From the NCBI RefSeq assembly GCF_907164915.1, contig NC_061863.1, positions 35,809,382 through 35,873,381 on the forward strand: a stretch of DNA of 64,000 bases. Reading direction: 5' to 3'. The translations under genes were made by a program, and so were the position numbers. Positions 1-10,891 of the stretch are shown here, in pieces. The notes below the pieces were generated by a model. It was not told where the DNA came from, did no database searches, and saw only the letters and a list, made by a program, of their open reading frames with translations. The stretch comes from Impatiens glandulifera (taxonomy: Eukaryota; Streptophyta; Magnoliopsida; Ericales; Balsaminaceae). Every line of letters begins with the position of its first letter. Within the stretch, counting starts at the first letter, position 1.

Positions 1-1415
1 TCTTGAACGGGTTAATCCAAAAGACGTCTTTCTTAAGAAGAAAGACTCCCAAATTCATTCAGTAGAGCAGCATCTCACTCATTTGTATCATCGTTATCAT
101 CAGGGATATCCATTGGTTCATCATCAACAAAAATATTTGCTCAGAGCAGTTGGCGCCATGAACGTATCGGGTAACAATCGAGACGTAATCAGCCATGATG
201 TCATCTAATCTTATCAAAACTTTCGCTTCCACTTCAGAACCTTTCTCAATGGGGTTAAAATTTGCCTTTTTGGCTTCAAGAATTGGGAATAAGGGTCTTC
301 CTCTTAAAGACGCTTTAACAAGATTCTTTCTCTTCAGAGCTTCAGGCACATCTAAAGTTTTAGCCCACTTGAGAACTTTCTTTTCATTGGCTACACGCTT
401 CTTCCATTCACAAATTATTTCAGAATTTGTTAATGCTTCATCATACTTGACAGACAGTCTTTTCAAGATTCAGGATTCATAAATTTCCATCTTTTCAGCT
501 GCAATTGCTTTGACTTGATCTAACACGAAGTCAACAATGCATGTTGTCACTGAGACAGCCAATTCCAATAGACGGTCTCATTGGCGTGCATCCAGTAGGA
601 ATTGAACCTACAGATTCGCCAATTACTTCATTAACAACAGTTGCAATATTCTTACCTTTTCTAGCAACCTCGACAGGTCTTGGAGCAGGTCTAGGTTCAC
701 TATACACAATTCCACATGACAACCTTGTGGAACGCATCAACTCATACGCAGATTGTGGTTTCTTGCACAGTTCAGCAAGGCTCTCCACGAGTGACCTTCC
801 CGGTTAATAAGGAATCCTTAGAAGTGGGATTTAACGAGGAAGACTCTCTTATAGAAACAAAGGGCTCCTTTTCCGCAGAATTACCAGCAACAAGGGTAAA
901 GACCACACCTTGTTCTGGTTGGTCAATCTCTGTAGCACTTGCGGCTACTTGATCAGGTTGATTAATGGGAGACTCATTCCTGTAAATATTTTCAATATTC
1001 GGACCAGCTGACTCAATAGCGGGCCCTTCAACAGATTCTTTTTGAATGAAAACAGATTCAACTTGTTTCATCACAGGAACATCAAACTTGGGCACATCGG
1101 CCAAGGGTCTAGAAGAAGTTACCTTTGATGACACCTTCATTGATTTAGACGCGTGGGGCGCCTTAGACTTCTTTTCTTTCGAGACACAGGATCTCAGGGG
1201 CTTTCTCAGGATGGTCGTCGGAGAAGACAGAGAGGATAGAGGAGTAGACGCAAGTACACTTGGACCTTGCATGATTCTTGAATCGACTGATTCAGAATCC
1301 TTCTTTGAAGAGCTTTTCAGACTGGAGGAACTAGCCTCTGATTCATTGATGGTCTTTGATCTCTTCGCCCCCGTTGACATAATAGAAGCAGTTGGCTGTC
1401 TGGATCGAGTAGTAG
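1..1415 (-). pseudogene. Element C ORF2, middle and C-terminal part, broken
   Basis: Minus-strand frames at 1380-772, 788-531 and 466-59 match the corresponding parts of ORF2 in elements A (45230-46400) and D (59400-58110). They contain a Ser/Lys-rich linker (beginning MSTGAKRSK), then a Lys/Glu-rich likely coiled-coil stretch (RLSVKYDEAL, VANEKKVLKWAK), then the start of an acidic segment. Frames change near 780 and near 470-530, so it is a pseudogene. The C terminus is outside the window. Function is unknown; the family resembles plant transposon-associated ORFs. The solo LTR at 1416-3371 separates it from its N-terminal part. Confidence 0.75.
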
Positions 1416-2310
1416 TGATACGATCGGCAGCACCAATAGAGGCGGGGATCTGACTATTGTTGACGACTTCGGATAAACAGTTTGATAGAAATCCTGTTAG
1501 GGATTAATATCTCTTTCTATTCTTTACAAACCTTTGCAAACTCTTGAACGATTCAAGTGCGGAAACGTTTGCTTAGGTTTGAAGCTAAAAACCAAAGAAG
1601 GAGAAGATGACAGAATGTAAATAACACAGCAGATTGTTTATGGATGTTCGGAGCAAACTCTCCTACGTCACCCCTTCTTCCAACCACTAGAAGGATTCAC
1701 TATACTTTTCAATCAAATACAGTTAGCGGACTAGCTAATACTCTGTTGAACATAACAGCCTCAGTTCAACTTACAAACACACTATTAATGACTATCAAAT
1801 AGTCCAGTAACTTATCTCTCAACTTCACGTAATGATTTACAAAATACACTCAAGAATAAAATATCTAGAGAGAGAGTAAGTTTATTCAAGAAATCAAGCT
1901 TCTGGAAATCTTTTGATTCAATGAGAGAGAAAGTTTCAGCTTCTGTCTTGTTTTCTGCTTCTCTTCATCTTCATCCTTAGGCATCAATATATTCTTGAAA
2001 AACTTCAACGGTCGAATCTTCCTTTTGGATACGTGGCAAGCATCCATTGGAAGGCCTCCATAGTACACAAGTACAACAGACACTGTGCATATGGAACGTG
2101 GCCGTACAAATCTGGTAGTGGCCAAATATTCTTCTGAAATTGTTCTGCACAGAACAAGTAGTGGGAAGAATATTTACTTACGTGGCATTCATCAATTGGT
2201 TACAAATGGTTGTCGTACTAATCTTCACTAGAAAGTGGAGCAGGAGTAGGGTACAGTTATAGCACGTGGTTAGGTGAAATGCTAGCTTCAAGCATACTAC
2301 TTAAGTTGAG

Positions 2311-2965
2311 CATTAGATGTATTTCAGTTAGACGGATTGTAAAATCGGTCTAATGAAATCAAACATCTCCTTCTAATAAAAACGTCTATTAGACCGCCTG
2401 GTCTAATAGAATTAGACTTACGTCTAATTACAATAACCATTAGACTACACATCTAACTCCACTAAGTTAGATTGCACGTCTAATTCCGGTTCTACCTCAC
2501 ACTTGTCTAAAGGAGTTAGACTCACGTCTAACTTTCACTAATTAGACTGCCCGTCTAATTATCCAATAACCATTATAGACTGCACATCTAATTCCGGTTC
2601 TACCTCAGACTTGTCTGAAGGAGTTAGACTCACGTCTAACTTTCACTAATTAAACTGCCCATCTAATTATCCAATAACCATTAGACTGCACGTCTAACAC
2701 TACTGAGTTAGACTGCACGTCTAATTCTGGTTCTACCTCAAACTTGTCTGAAGGAGTTAGACTCACGTCTAACTTTCACTAATTAGACTGCCCGTGTAAT
2801 TATCCAAATATATTAGACTTACGTCTAATTCCGCTAGTATATTAGACTTACGTCTAATTGCGCAAGTATATTAGACTTACATCTATTAGACTCCACGTCT
2901 AATTCCTCTAGTTAGACCCCCACGTATAACATTAGACGTTTTTCATAAAATCGGTCTAATTCCGC
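2311..2965. repeat. TTAGAC/GTCTAA dyad array in solo LTR
   Basis: Dense repeats of inverted half-sites TTAGAC and GTCTAA, spaced mostly 3-5 bases, alternate with TCAGACTTGTCTGA-type palindromes. This is the same motif set as in the other A/C/D-family LTRs of this window. No coding potential is credible here. Confidence 0.85.
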
Positions 2966-3014
2966 GTTGACTTTCAGTTGTGCCTGCAAATTAACAAAAC
3001 TCTAATTATTAATT

Positions 3015-3085
3015 CTACACCTGGTGAGATTCGAACCCAGGTCACCTGTATGACAAGCGGGCATGCTTACCACTACACCACTTAA
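3015..3085 (-). repeat. tRNA-like / SINE-head-like sequence inside an LTR
   Basis: On the minus strand an A-box-like TGGTGTAGTGG (3070-3080) is followed about 40 nt later by a B-box GGTTCGAATC (3028-3037). The region between resembles an Asp-type anticodon arm (CCCGCTTGTCAT), but the anticodon stem no longer pairs well. The 3' arm can form ACCTGG...CCAGGT. It is best called a tRNA-like remnant or SINE head, not a functional tRNA, because no complete acceptor stem is visible. Confidence 0.45.
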
Positions 3086-3371
3086 GATGTTGATATCAAA
3101 ATATATATTTATATATTTGATATGACTAACAATTATTGAACTTAGTTTTATCCAAAAACTATTTCATCAATCATCAAATCAGAATTGTTAAGTTATTTTT
3201 TAAATCAATTAAAAATTTCAACCCAATAATTTCTCCCTTTCTGATTATTTAAACTAAATTATCAAAACCAATTTAAACATTAAAAATTTCAACCCAACAA
3301 TTTCTCCCTTTTTGATTATTTAAATTAAATTATCAAAACCCGTTGAGTTCATTAAATATTTCAACCCAACA

Positions 3372-4134
3372 AGCAGGCTTACCACCTGTCTATTGACTAG
3401 AGGCACCTGAGGGAGATTCCATGTTTTTCTTCATTCTCATCAGGGTGTTGGCGACTATAAGGGCGAAGAATACCCTGGGAGAGTTGATCTTCTCAGGTTC
3501 ACTCATCGGAACCCCGAAATGCTCCAACAATCGACTTAGTTGATCCGCGAACGTTATGCTTTCCTTGTTCGCCTGATTGATAGAAAAGCAAAGATTCTGA
3601 AAGAGAGTTGAACCCAGTTTACCTGGATTCCTTTGAGATGGCGCACATATAGTCAAAACGATCTTGAATATAAAGATTGAAGGAACCAACCTTCCCTTGG
3701 AGTGCTTTTGCTATCACATCGTTTAGCAAAACAAAATGAGGTTTGAGGACCTTCTTACTTCAATTTACATGAATAGCTGAGCCATCGGTAGAAAGAGCCT
3801 TCTTCATTTCTTGCATTATTTCTGATGAGATAAGCATGTTGAACGTATGACCCTCCGTCGAAAGTTCAAAGAACACCGCATATACAGTCTCGTCGAATGA
3901 TATTTCCACGTCATTAACGGTTGATATGATATAGTCGCCTACCATTGTTGCAGATTTGAAAAACTCGCGAACTTCCTTTTCGTAGAATATGAATGGAACT
4001 CCAAGATACTTTCTTAGACCAAAATACTCTAGGGTTCTGAACATATCCATCACTTCCGGCTGATCAAAAGTGTAGACCGATGGAAAATCCACCTGCAATG
4101 TACAATGACCCAGTGTGATTCTCTTGTTCACCAT
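3372..4134 (-). pseudogene. Element C ORF2, N-terminal domain, broken
   Basis: An ATG at 4134 opens a 124-codon frame that ends in TGA at 3760-3762. Homology to element D continues past the stop to about 3390 with a frameshift near 3690. The N-terminal part (VDFPSVYTF, FFKSATMVGD, FFELSTEGHTFN) matches elements A and D closely and the three ORF2 copies in B more distantly. The same TGA occurs at the equivalent codon in A, while D has GGA. The gene's own promoter is now about 4 kb away (8211-8220), because the solo LTR at 4135-8103 landed directly before the start codon. Confidence 0.8.
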
Positions 4135-4269
4135 ATTTTGACTGAGTGTTGAAATAATTTAACCATTGAGATTTTGATGATGAATTGACGTATGAGATTT
4201 GATGCAGGTGTATTGAAACAATATTTCATAAGACTTGGCTCTAATGAGGTTCATTAAACCGATTTTGGC

Positions 4270-5343
4270 ATTAGATGCAAAGAATTAGACGTACAGTCTA
4301 ACTCATCGGAGTTAAACGTGTAGTGTAATGAATGCATAGAATTAGACGTACAGTCTAACTCATCAGAGTTAGACGTGTAGTCTAATGAATGCATAGAATT
4401 AGACGTACAGTCTAACTCATCGGAGTTAGACGTGTAGTCTAATGAATGCATAGAATTAGACGTACAGTCTAACTCATCAGAGATAGACGTGTAGTCTAAT
4501 GAGTGCATAGAATTAGACGTACAGTCTAACTCATCGGAGTTAGACGTGTAGTCTAATGAATGCATAGAATTAGACGTACAGTCTAACTCATCGGAGTTAG
4601 ACATTTAGTCTAATGAATGCATAGAATTAGACGTACAGTCTAACTCATTGGAGTTAGACGTGTAGTCTAATGAATGTATAGGATTAGACGTAAGTCTAAT
4701 ATACACGGAATTAGACGTAAGTCTAATGTATTCGAAATTAGACGTATAGTCTAACTCAGCGGAGTTAGACGTGTAGTCTAATAGACTTGTAATTAGACGG
4801 ATAGTCTAATAGATATTCGGAATTAGACGTACACTCTAACTTATCAGAGTTAGACTTGTAGTCTAATATATTTGCAATTAGACAGATAGTCTAATATGTG
4901 CGGAATTAGATGTGCAGTCTAACTCAGTGGAATTAGACGTGCAGTCTAATAGAAAGTGAAAGTTAGACGTAAGTCTAACTCCTTCAGATTAGTCTGAGGT
5001 AGAACCGGAATTAGACGTGTAGTCTAACTCAGTGGAGTTAGACATACAGTCTCATGGTTATTGGATAATTAGACGTGTAGTCTAATTAGTGAAAGTTAGA
5101 CGTAAGTCAAACTCCTTCAGATTAGTCAGAGGTAAAACTAGAATTAGACGTGTAGTCTAACTCAGTGGAGTTAGACATACAGTGTAATGGTTATTGGATA
5201 ATTAGACGTGTAGTCTAATTAGTGAAAGTTAGACGTGAGTCTAACTCCTTCAGACAAGTCTGAGGTATAACCGGAATTAGACGTGTAGTCTAACTCAGTG
5301 GAGTTAGACGTACAGTCTAATGGTTATTGGATAATTAGACGTG
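4270..5343. repeat. Dyad array, partly in exact 57-bp units
   Basis: From about 4274 to 4640 a 57-bp unit, holding two TTAGAC-N5-GTCTAA dyads plus GAATGCATAG, repeats about six times with few changes. It then passes into the looser arrangement common to the family. Because 57 is divisible by three, a spurious open frame runs through it. Confidence 0.9.
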
Positions 5344-5348
5344 TAGTC

Positions 5349-6715
5349 AGTTAGGATCGGGGTCGCCCTTGGAGGACCAGGGTTCGGGTTTTGGAAAGGT
5401 TGACCGCTTACACAATACACGCTCTTATTGGTGATAGTCTGGTTAGAGACTACAACCGTTCTCAACACTACGCAAACTGTCACAGACTCTTGAACCGGGT
5501 TCAAGGGCGGAAATGTCTATTTCAGCTTGAAGCAACACAAACGACTTGGATGAGGTTTATGAGGAGTCGGTTTAAGGAGTATGAATAGACCGGTTTTGAT
5601 TAAGGAGTAGAGTTATGTTTCGGTTAGTGTAGTCCGGGTTTAGAGTGAAAAGAAGGAAATAAGTAAAAGACATAATACATGATTTTTTTATGGATGTTTA
5701 GAGAAAACCCTCCTACGTCACCCCTTTTTCTCAGATTATGAGAAGGATCTCCACTAACTTTGAATGTTTACAACACTCACACAATGTCGGTCGAGCCTAA
5801 CTCGCTACTCGCCGGTTACACCAATTCACTCTTGATGTAATACAGTAACACAATATAATAAAGCTTTCGATAAATGAAACAATAGTTTTGGATCGCGCAT
5901 GAGATTTCTTTCTCTCTCTTAAAGTATTTTTGGACCGACATAAATGAAGTCGCTTTGTCTTCCTTTTATAGTAAATAAGATCCCAATGGTCATCTTCTTC
6001 TCTCACTGTGTGATTGGTCAGTTTGAAACCACGCTGGTTCAGAGATGTTGCATGCACGTTTTATCTTTCTAACACTTGGCAAGCATGCATATACTAGTCA
6101 GGTAATGATGACGTAGCCGGCTTGTAGTTTTGGACACGTGTCAGACATGCACCTTCCGACTGTCTGATTCGGATCTTCGGATCAGCAGATCATCATTGTC
6201 TTTTTCGCATGCTTTATGATCCGAATCTTATATTCTTGCATTTCCTAAGAAACATCTGTTTCGTCATATTACGTCATCTTGTAATTCTAAGTTTCCGGTT
6301 GGATCTTTCGTAACATGGTCCGGCTGGAGTATGAACTTTTCTTTGCTAGCCGGTCTGTTTGAAATGTTGAAGCTAGTTGCTCTTGATCATGACTTGATCA
6401 TCTAGAGTCGGATTGCTTTGATATATTCTTCAGCCGGTTTATGTAGTCTCCAGCCGGTTTATACGACTTGGTCTGTTCCTGCACATGAGAGTTAATAGTA
6501 GTTTAGTTTTCTGGCCGGTTTAAAAATCAACTTACTTAATTTTTCTATCAATTTCTCCCTTTTTGATTATTTAGAATAAATATTCAAAAATCGTAATGTA
6601 TGCCCGGTTTAAAAATTAACTTACTTAATTTTTTTATCAATTTCTCCCTTTTTGATTATTTAGAATAAATATTCAAAAATCGTAATGTATGGCCGGTTTT
6701 GAGAAATGTTTAACA
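5349..6715 (-). mobile_element. Solo LTR related to element E, nested in the 4135-8103 LTR
   Basis: This 1,367-bp LTR, in minus orientation, is flanked by a perfect 5-bp duplication TAGTC (5344-5348 and 6716-6720). The left end AGTTAGGATCGGGG is a one-base variant of TGTTAGGATCGGGG, which is the U5 end of element E reversed. The right end, GTTTAACA, lies outside two tandem blocks (about 6525-6700) that each contain a reversed polypurine tract (TTTCTCCCTTTTTGATTATT). The target duplication therefore places PPT copies inside the LTR proper. Confidence 0.88.
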
Positions 6716-6720
6716 TAGTC

Positions 6721-7220
6721 TAATTAGTGAAAGTTAGACGTGAGTCTAACTCCTTCAGACAAGTCTAAGGTACAACCGGAATTAGACGTGTAGTCTAACT
6801 CAGTGGAGTTAGACGTACAGTCTAATGGTTATTGGATAATTAGACGTGTAGTCTAATTAGTGAAAGTTGGACGTGAGTCTAACTCCTTCAGACAAGTCTG
6901 AGGTAGAACCGGAATTAGACATGTAGTCTAACTCAGTGGAGTTAGACGTACAGTCTAATGGTTATTGGATAATTAGACGTGTAGTCTAATTCGTGAAAGT
7001 TAGACGTGAGTCTAACTCCTTCAGACAAGTCTGAGGTAGAACCGGAATTAGACGTGTAGACTAACTCAATGGAGTTAGACGTGCAGTCTAATGGTTATTG
7101 TAATTAGACGTGTGGTCTAATTCTATTAGACCAGGAGGTTTAATAGACTCGGTTATTAGAAGGAGATGTTTGATTTCATTAAACTGATTTTCACAATCTG
7201 TCTAACTGAAATACGTCTAA
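6721..7220. repeat. Dyad array, continuation of the split LTR
   Basis: TTAGAC/GTCTAA dyads and TCAGACAAGTCTGA-type palindromes resume exactly after the nested LTR's target duplication, confirming that it split a pre-existing array. Confidence 0.85.
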
Positions 7221-8103
7221 TGCTCAGCTTAAGCAGTTTGCTTGTAGCTAGTATTTCACATACCCACGTGCTATAGCTGTACCCTACTCCTGCTCCACTT
7301 TCTAGTGAAGATTAGTACAACAGCTATATGCAACCAACCATGGAATGCCACGTAAGAGAATTTTCCTCACATTACTTGTTTTGCAGGTACATCCCTGATG
7401 GAATATTCGGCGCACTACCAGTGGTGTACGGCCACGATCCTTGTGCTCAGAACCTGCTGTGTACAATGAAGGCTTTCTAATGGAAGAGTGCCACATATCA
7501 TTCTAAAAGATTTGACCGTTAGCTCCTGCTCAGTATTTAACAAATCTAAATGACAACGGACAATCAGTCTAAGAAAATGAACAGGCAATCGGATTTTACA
7601 GAGAGATAAACTATTCGATCATCTTGCTTACTGAATTCAAGCCTTTGAATACTCATATTGAGAAGCTGCTTTCTGATTTTACTGTGTGTGAATCAAGAGA
7701 GAGCTAGAATTAAAACACCTTTGGCTGAGTGATATTCTTCATCTTGTAATTGAACAGAAAGTGTTCTGTTCAATAGTGAGTTAAGTGTGTATAAACTGTA
7801 TTTGATTCGAATCATATTATAGTGAATCCTTCCGGTGGTTGGAAGAAGGGGTGACGTAGGAGAGTTTCTCCGAACATCCATAAATAAACTGCTGTGTTAT
7901 TTCATTTCTGTCATCTTTTCATATTTCATCTTGTGCTTCAAACCCAAGTAAACAATTCCGCCTTGAATCTGTTTCAAGTGTTTACAAGTGTTTGCGTAGA
8001 TTAGAAAGTGAATTAAATCCTTAACAGGATTTCTTTCAAACCGTTTTTCATAAGCCTTCATCCTTAGCCAGACCCCCGTCTCTATCGATAAAGCCAATCC
8101 TAT

Positions 8104-9062
8104 TAAAGATTATGATAGATTTTGAGAGAGAGATGCAAAGAAAACTAGGGTTCTTAAGAATCTCGAGAGATAAAAAGCTTTCGATCTCATGCACAACTGT
8201 CCTTATATAGACAGAGAAACGATATACAGAATAACTGTCACTTTTCTAAGGGGTATGGCCCATCAATTAATGTTAGGCATCCTTTCCAAAGAGTCATCAT
8301 TAAAATGAGGGTATATCAGTCATTCTCTCTTAAATTGAAAGACACGTGTCTTCATGTTGTTAGAAGATGACTATTTAATATTTGAGCGGGAAAAACAGAT
8401 AACTCTTCACGTTGGACAGTTGTCCTTGATCAGTCTAATCGGCACGTAGTTAGACATTTTTCTTACTACACAAATCCATACAACTAAACGTCTATTATAC
8501 GGATGGGTCCATTAGAGACATACGTCTAATTCCGTGTTGTAAAGAATACGTCTAATATCTTTTAGACGTGTACGTCTAATTACGCGTGAACACCATGTGT
8601 TATACGTGTGTTTGGTTATACGTGAGCAACCTCTTGCTCATGACGTAAAAACGTCTAACGTCTATTAGACGTGTACATCTAACCGCGTAGGTTTTAAACC
8701 GCAACATATAGACTTAGATGTATAGATTGCGAGCAAAAATAGTCTAAGTACAGACCGTTTCTTTTAGACACCTTTGTCTAATAGATGGATTAAGGTCATT
8801 CGTCTAGAGAGTATCTTTACTTTCAAAATAATTTTCCCTCTCATTTTGTATAGGGACAGAAAAGCATAAGAGACAGTTTTTTGTGGACTAAAGACCAAAA
8901 ATATTTTTTTTAACAAATAAAAAACATTTAATCTGCTGGAATAGCAAAGGCCATTGTTGATCTTCTAGGCTGTATACTCAAAAGAGTATTCTTCATCCTT
9001 CCTTCCTGCAATCCCCTGCAACACCTACAAAAGAAACTATTTACACATTTTGGTACCCATAT
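8104..9062 (-). other. Element C spacer between gag and ORF2 (no gene)
   Basis: This stretch matches element A 43463-44429 in reverse orientation. It contains a loose group of TTAGAC/GTCTAA half-sites (8430-8800), a G-box CACGTG (8343-8348) and the ORF2 TATA box (8211-8220). No ORF of note is present. It replaces the place where pol would lie in an autonomous element. Confidence 0.7.
8211..8220 (-). promoter_or_regulatory. TATA box of element C ORF2
   Basis: Minus-strand CTATATAAGG is identical to the TATA box before ORF2 in element A (44301-44310) and before ORF2b in element B (34754-34763). A pyrimidine-rich leader follows (8110-8200 on the minus strand). An LTR insertion now separates it from its start codon. 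Confidence 0.6.
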
Positions 9063-10846
9063 TCAATTGGGTCCTCGATAAATTAGTCCCATAGGAATCC
9101 ATATTTGAGTTATTCTGATGGATTTCCCATTTTGTGTTGTGATTAATGCGTAAGATTTTGACTTAGCAGATGACTTCCTGCTAGTCACTGATCCCTTAGC
9201 TTTAGAAGAAGACTTTCTTTTAAAACTCCTTGACTTTGAGTCAGGTTTTAGATTGCCAGACTTGCTTGCTGCTTCTAACTTATTCTTAAGCCAGCTAACA
9301 GTCGGTGGAACATAGATTATTTCATTTTTGAAAGCTACTTCTTCCTTAATAGGATCAGATTCAATGTCAGTCATACTCCCTTTGACAAAACTTATTGGCT
9401 TATGCTTGTCAGTTGATGAGTTTGACTTTTTGCAAGACAGGTTAGGGTCATTGCTGTCAAATCCCAATCCGGATCTAGATCCAGCAGGTTTCAACATACT
9501 GATCTGATATTTGACAGTATCTCCAGACCTTGTCCATGCACAGAAAACATAATTTAACCTCTTGTTTTCATATGAAAGGGTTTGAATCTGTTCTTTGAGC
9601 ATTTCATTCTCAGATGAGATCTCTTCAATCTTTTTTTCGAAAGCATTTGACTCTTCAGTTTGAAAGAAAATTAGTTTATGTACATCTAGTGAAGATTTAG
9701 TTTCATTTAGGGATTATGCTAGCTTTATATACTCGATGACCATGTCATCTAGTGCAGCTATCAGTTGTTCCCTTGAAAACCTTTCGGAAGAGAAGTCAAA
9801 TACCTCAGTCTCTTGAGTCTTTTATTCATCTTCTCTTTCCATGAAGCAACCACCTCTTCTTCATCACTTTCACTAGATCTATAGTAGGAATTACGGTTGT
9901 TTCGTTGGTTCTTCCCATCACCTGCCATAAGAGCCTTCAACTCTTTTCCATCATCCTTTTCTTCTTCACGTTTCGGCTTCCGACATTCCGATGCATAATG
10001 ACCTTTAATACCACAGTTAAAACACGTAACATTAACTTTAGATTTCTTATTGTCATTAGAATTTGAAGAGTTTGAGTTAGAGTTGTTCTTCTTCATGAAG
10101 TCGCCAAACTTCTTCACAAAGAGAGACATGGCGTCGCTGCTCAGCTTTTGAGCCGCCATCTTCACATCCGGAGCGGTTGATGGATCTTCAGCAGTCACCA
10201 GCGCCTTGGTAACGATAATGGATGTGAATTGATCTTCTTCCATCCTACAGTTCAACTCGAACTCATAGGCCTTGAGATAAGCAAAGATGTCAAAGAGAGA
10301 GATCTTGTTAAGATCTTTAGATTCTCTCATTGCCATCGTATTTATGTCCCATTCTCTTGGAAAAGCACGCATGGCCTTAATAGCAAGCTCCCAATTGCTA
10401 TATGTCTCGCCTAGGATGGATAGGGAGGAGACAATCTTGCTGAATCTGGTGTCGAAATCGTTCATTGTTTCACCAGAACGCATCTTGAAACTATCAAACT
10501 GTTGAGTAGCAACCATGATCTTGTTTTCCTTGGTTTGCTCGTTGCCCTCACACAGTTGGGTGAGTCTATCCCAGACCTCTTTGGCAGTATCACATTTGAT
10601 AATGTAGTTGAACATGCTATCATTGAGAGATCTGTACAGAACATCAAGGTTGTTCTACCTCTTTTCTTCAGCAATCCAGTCAGCTTTCTCATTATCGATC
10701 TTGATAGGACCTTTTGTGACGACACTCCACATATCGTCATGAAAAGAAGAAAGATGAGCACGAATTCTTTTCTTCCATAAAATATAGTTTTGTCGAGAGA
10801 AGGTTGGAATGGCTGTAGCACTGGCATCTTTGGTTATGGTCGACAT
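9063..10846 (-). pseudogene. gag: Element C gag with CCHC zinc knuckle, broken
   Basis: Three minus-strand pieces form a copia-type Gag. The N terminus (start 10846) has the usual W-rich segment (WKKRIRAHL, DDMWSVVTKGPIKI). The central UBN2-type domain and zinc knuckle (CFNCGIKGHYASEC) occupy 10615-9761. The Ser/Lys-rich C-terminal extension (9602-9063) ends in a basic region and stops after RGPN. Frames change near 10640 and stops fall around 9602-9760. The start lies about 30 bases past the PBS, as expected. No pol follows. The C-terminal part is close to that of element A; the N-terminal part is not. Confidence 0.85.
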
Positions 10847-10877
10847 TTTTTAGGAAAGGCTATAGAATAAAAATAGA

Positions 10878-10889
10878 GCTCTGATACCA
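10878..10889 (-). promoter_or_regulatory. Primer-binding site of element C
   Basis: The minus strand reads TGGTATCAGAGC, complementary to the 3' end of plant initiator Met tRNA. It is separated from the LTR end at 10892 by two bases, the standard copia arrangement. Confidence 0.9.
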
Positions 10890-10891
10890 AT

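Larger units (their letters stand above)
1416..3371 (-). mobile_element. Solo LTR nested in element C ORF2
   Basis: This 1,956-bp LTR, in minus orientation, lies between AGTAG (1411-1415) and AGCAG (3372-3376), a 5-bp target duplication with one mismatch. The left end (TGATACGATCGG) is a diverged form of the A/C-family LTR terminus TGATAGGATCG, and the right end is ...CAACCCAACA. No internal region is present, so the element was lost by LTR-LTR recombination. It contains a dyad array (2311-2965), a tRNA-like sequence (3015-3085), and two PPT-like blocks inside its right end (about 3215-3345). Confidence 0.8.
4135..8103 (+). mobile_element. Solo LTR of the A/C family, inserted between ORF2 and its promoter in element C
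   Basis: Plus-oriented LTR. The left end (ATTTTGACTGAGTGTTG) lacks about the first dozen bases of the usual TGTTGGGTC start; the right end (GATAAAGCCAATCCTATTA) is the usual terminus. It contains dyad arrays (4270-5343, 6721-7220) and the solo LTR 5349-6715. Comparison with element A suggests about 25 bp of the ORF2 leader were lost at the insertion point, so no clean target duplication can be seen. Confidence 0.8.

Noticed and set aside
3015..3085. Functional tRNA-Asp gene
   Set aside because: Anticodon stem is mismatched and no complete acceptor stem is visible; best seen as a tRNA-like remnant.
4254..4604. 116-codon open frame with a 19-residue repeat (minus strand)
   Set aside because: It lies wholly in the 57-bp dyad array; the frame stays open only because 57 is divisible by three. 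No start context, no relatives in other arrays.
7302..7496. 64-codon frame with RRIFHQGCTCKTSN (also 11482, 28126, 49618)
   Set aside because: Recurs only as part of the LTR U3/R region of the A/C family, in several disrupted forms and both orientations; no evidence it is translated.
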